Shown piece after piece: positions 57,386 through 60,000 of a stretch of 60,000 bases of DNA. Each line of letters opens with the position of its first letter. Position 1 is the stretch's first letter. The DNA comes from Bolinopsis microptera (lineage: Eukaryota > Ctenophora > Tentaculata > Lobata > Bolinopsidae), in NCBI RefSeq assembly GCF_026151205.1, contig NC_087076.1, positions 4,799,902 to 4,859,901 on the forward strand. Direction: 5' to 3'. Made by a program: the position numbers and the translations under genes. The notes under the pieces are model-generated. The model was not told where the DNA came from. It ran no database searches and saw only the letters and a program-made list of their open reading frames with translations.

Positions 57386-58488
57386 AATTTTAAAAGAGTT
57401 TATTTTTTACTCTACAATGCTGTACTGTTCATTGTGTTTGGCCCCGACTTTGATTTCCTTGTTTTCTTTATCTTTTCAGCACCTCAAGTTCTGATTTTCT
57501 GAAGGAGGAATTCTAGTTAAAGACGTTCACATTATTATACAGTGATCTGATGAATGACAATATGCGGGAGTGAGTAAAGCTGTAAAAGTCATGAAAAATT
57601 ATCGATCAATAAGAAGAAAGTTAAATAAATGACAGTTATGATGACTAAAAGTAGATTGAACGGCTAAAATACGGGTCTTGGGAGCTAGAGAAATAAAATA
57701 AAATGATACAAGCTTGCATTTATTCTGTCTAACATTTAATTAATTCTATGTATGTTTTTGAAACTACTCAGTACTCTCCATCTCCTTTCTTCAGGTTTAT
57801 TTTTTAAATTTTTTATAATTATATGGCAGATTTATTTTATTTTAAATATATAGCAATGGCCAAACCACATTGTACATTGTTTGGTATTATATTTATGTAT
57901 GCATACTTATTACTAACTGTATATAATTTCAATAATTTTCGGGGCTCAAGTCAGGACGTCTCGTCCCACGAGTAAAGTTGTAAGCTGAGTACATACTTTT
58001 AGATCATCTTACCTCGTACGGTGAAATGGGGAAAGTTTTGCTTCAGCCTGGTGTGTTGAGTGCTTCCCAAGTTTTGGGATCCAAAAATATGATCACCATG
58101 AACACTACTTAAGAGTTAAAACATGAACTTATCACACAACTGCAATGATTCCAGAAATTTGTATAAGTGCAGTTACTTAATATATATTATATAGTCTACA
58201 CGGTCTCTGAATAAAAGATAATAATTCAGACACAATCTGTCTTACCTGTAATTAAAAGAGTCCATTCAACAGTATATGGGTTCTGTAGAAAATGATTTTG
58301 CCAGTGGACTATTTGAGGTACAGATGGTGTGTGAATTCTGACTTAACTTAGGTAAAATTGATTACACAATAGACAGACTGTCGAGGTGGCAACGTCTTAG
58401 TCGAGACGTTGCCATCATTTATAAAAAACATTTTCAAAATTTACAGATATTTCCAAAACAGTTTACCCCCCAGTTCCATGGCCGGATA

Positions 58489-58710
58489 TTATGCCAAATT
58501 ATTAGACGGAGGTCCATTTCCCGTAGATCATCTCCGGAGATGATTCTCCGGCTCCGTCTACTGTATTAGACGGAGATGAAGCTCTCCGGGAATTTCTCGG
58601 AGATTAATTCATACAGTATCAACAAAATTACCGTAGATGGTCTCCGGTCGTGGAACTGCAAACTCCGGAGAAATATCAGTAGACGATCTCCGTCTAATAA
58701 TTTGGCATAA
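58489..58710. mobile_element. 222-bp MITE (right arm copy)
   Basis: Mirror of 37541-37762 with the same TTATGCC ends and the same length. Confidence 0.7.
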
Positions 58711-60000
58711 GGTTCATTGTTTATCATTCTGATCCAAATTTTAGAGTGCTTCTTGAAGAAAGATATCTTTAGCATTCAAGTTTACTGCGTTGGCCTTCGT
58801 GTAGTGGCAGAGGAAAGTTCTTTTCTAAGTTCCGTGAAGCTGGTAGAATTAGGATCCAGATTTGAGAGTAAACGATGAACACTATATTCATTAATCACGG
58901 TGTCGTAGCACGCTATCACAATTCGCATGGTTATTTGATAAATTTTCCTAACGAGATAAACAATTTGCTTTTATATTAAATACTTTTCAAATTTCACATC
59001 ATACTATACCCCGGATTAGATGATCTATTGCAATATGTTGCAATGGAGTTTCTAAAATGTATATCATAACTTCCATTTTTTTCAGGTTTTATTGGTGTTG
59101 TAGACGATCACTGAATTCTGTAGCTCTGTGAGATTTGTGGCTTCATCGAATTACATCAGATCACGCAGACTTGATGAAAATATGAAGACGTGAACTAGAT
59201 CTGCTAATGCTATTCTCTCTTTAGCAAATAGCACGAGGTTAATTAAATAAGCAAGGGTAGCTTAAAATATAACAATCTTTTGAAACATATGACGTCGTGT
59301 ATTTTACTAAAGTTTGTTGGAGGATTGAAATTCACTTTCAAATCATCAAATGCTACTTTCGCAGCTCAGAATGGTTATAATTTTAATCTTAAAGTAATGC
59401 AATGTTATTTTTCAATCTGCTACTGACAGCATTTGTTATTTGATGTTTTGAATGGGGAAAGAGTTTGAGTAGTTCAACAATCATGCACATCAGTGTTTAT
59501 GTCACTCAGTGTTTACTCTCTCGATTCTCCGTCTCCCTCAATGTTTGATGACCGACCCAGTGTTTCCCTCCGTATCCTTGCGTATTGACTGTCCGTCTCA
59601 CTGTGCAGTGTTTAATATCTGTCTTTCAGTTTTCAATCTCTATCTCGTGTTAAATAGTTCTCTCTGTATTTAATGTCCGTCCAACTCCTAGTGTTCAATA
59701 TCTATCTCATCGTTTATTTTCCGTCTCGCTGTTCAATCTCCGTATCTCAAGGTGCAAGGAGTGTATGATTGTAAACGTTTTGGATTTAGCTATAGATTTT
59801 GGAACTTTCCGATGGTAGGTAAATTCTCACCTACTTAACAGATTTTTCAGCGGAGTTTCATTGCAGTGTTTAAGGGTTCTCGGATAATGCTCTTATAAAT
59901 TCATTATTTTACATCTGTGTTTCATTTTGTAAAAAAGATTTCAAGTATAAAGATGATGACAATGACATGTCCGTTCTATAATTCGAACCGAAATATTGAT
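58711..60000. other. Non-coding outer part of right arm
   Basis: Mirror of 36270-37540. No gene recognised. It carries a 19-bp segment near 59155-59173 that is absent from the left arm. Confidence 0.4.

Larger units (their letters stand above)
53058..60000 (-). repeat. Right arm of large inverted duplication (runs off the window)
   Basis: Reverse complement of the left arm without the LTR retrotransposon and without the hAT MITE. It begins at CTGGTAGGTTGTAAACC next to the dispersed repeat. The last base of the window still pairs with the left arm (36270), so the true arm is longer. Confidence 0.9.

Overview
This window is animal nuclear DNA: AT-rich, intron-containing and densely packed with transposable elements. 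Evidence for this is spliced genes with GT..AG introns that join in frame, a 5S rRNA gene with an internal Pol III promoter, CR1/L2-type LINEs, a Ty3-type LTR element, and hAT, Tc1/mariner-like and Harbinger-like inverted-repeat elements. P2RX7-like and PAN/sushi proteins, plus relics of a reverse transcriptase family I associate with cnidarian genomes, suggest a marine invertebrate, perhaps a cnidarian. That placement is inference.

Layout. 1-5.7 kb: a nearly intact LINE on the minus strand, a fold-back element and dispersed repeats. 6.16-9.11 kb: a 2.95-kb element with 17-bp inverted termini and GC-rich subterminal repeats, carrying a 5S rRNA gene and a long 33-bp minisatellite open in one frame. 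10.8-32.8 kb: one minus-strand gene of nine exons for a lysosomal phospholipase A2/LCAT-like enzyme (422 codons). Its 13.8-kb intron 5 contains two further genes: an 11-exon SLC22-type transporter (plus strand, 684 codons) and an intronless PAN/sushi membrane protein (minus strand). Its 5.1-kb intron 4 is mostly one 4.3-kb inverted-terminal element carrying P2RX7-like coding pieces. 33.8-36.1 kb: structured short repeats, a reverse transcriptase relic and an array of perfect GGCC-rich palindromes.

36.27-60 kb is a very large inverted duplication. The left arm is 36270-51890, a 1.17-kb spacer runs 51891-53057, and the right arm runs from 53058 past the window end. The arms hold old decayed retroelement sequence. 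The left arm alone carries an 8.4-kb Ty3-type LTR retrotransposon (670-bp LTRs, 5-bp target duplication, a single 1992-codon gag-pol frame) and a 287-bp hAT-type MITE (8-bp target duplication). The right arm preserves both empty sites, so these insertions came after the duplication, unless the two arms are two alleles joined in assembly.

The cellular genes are a lysosomal or secreted lipid-modifying enzyme, a solute carrier and a membrane glycoprotein. I see no functional link between them other than nesting. Exon boundaries were worked out by hand from splice consensus, reading-frame continuity and family similarity, without transcript data.
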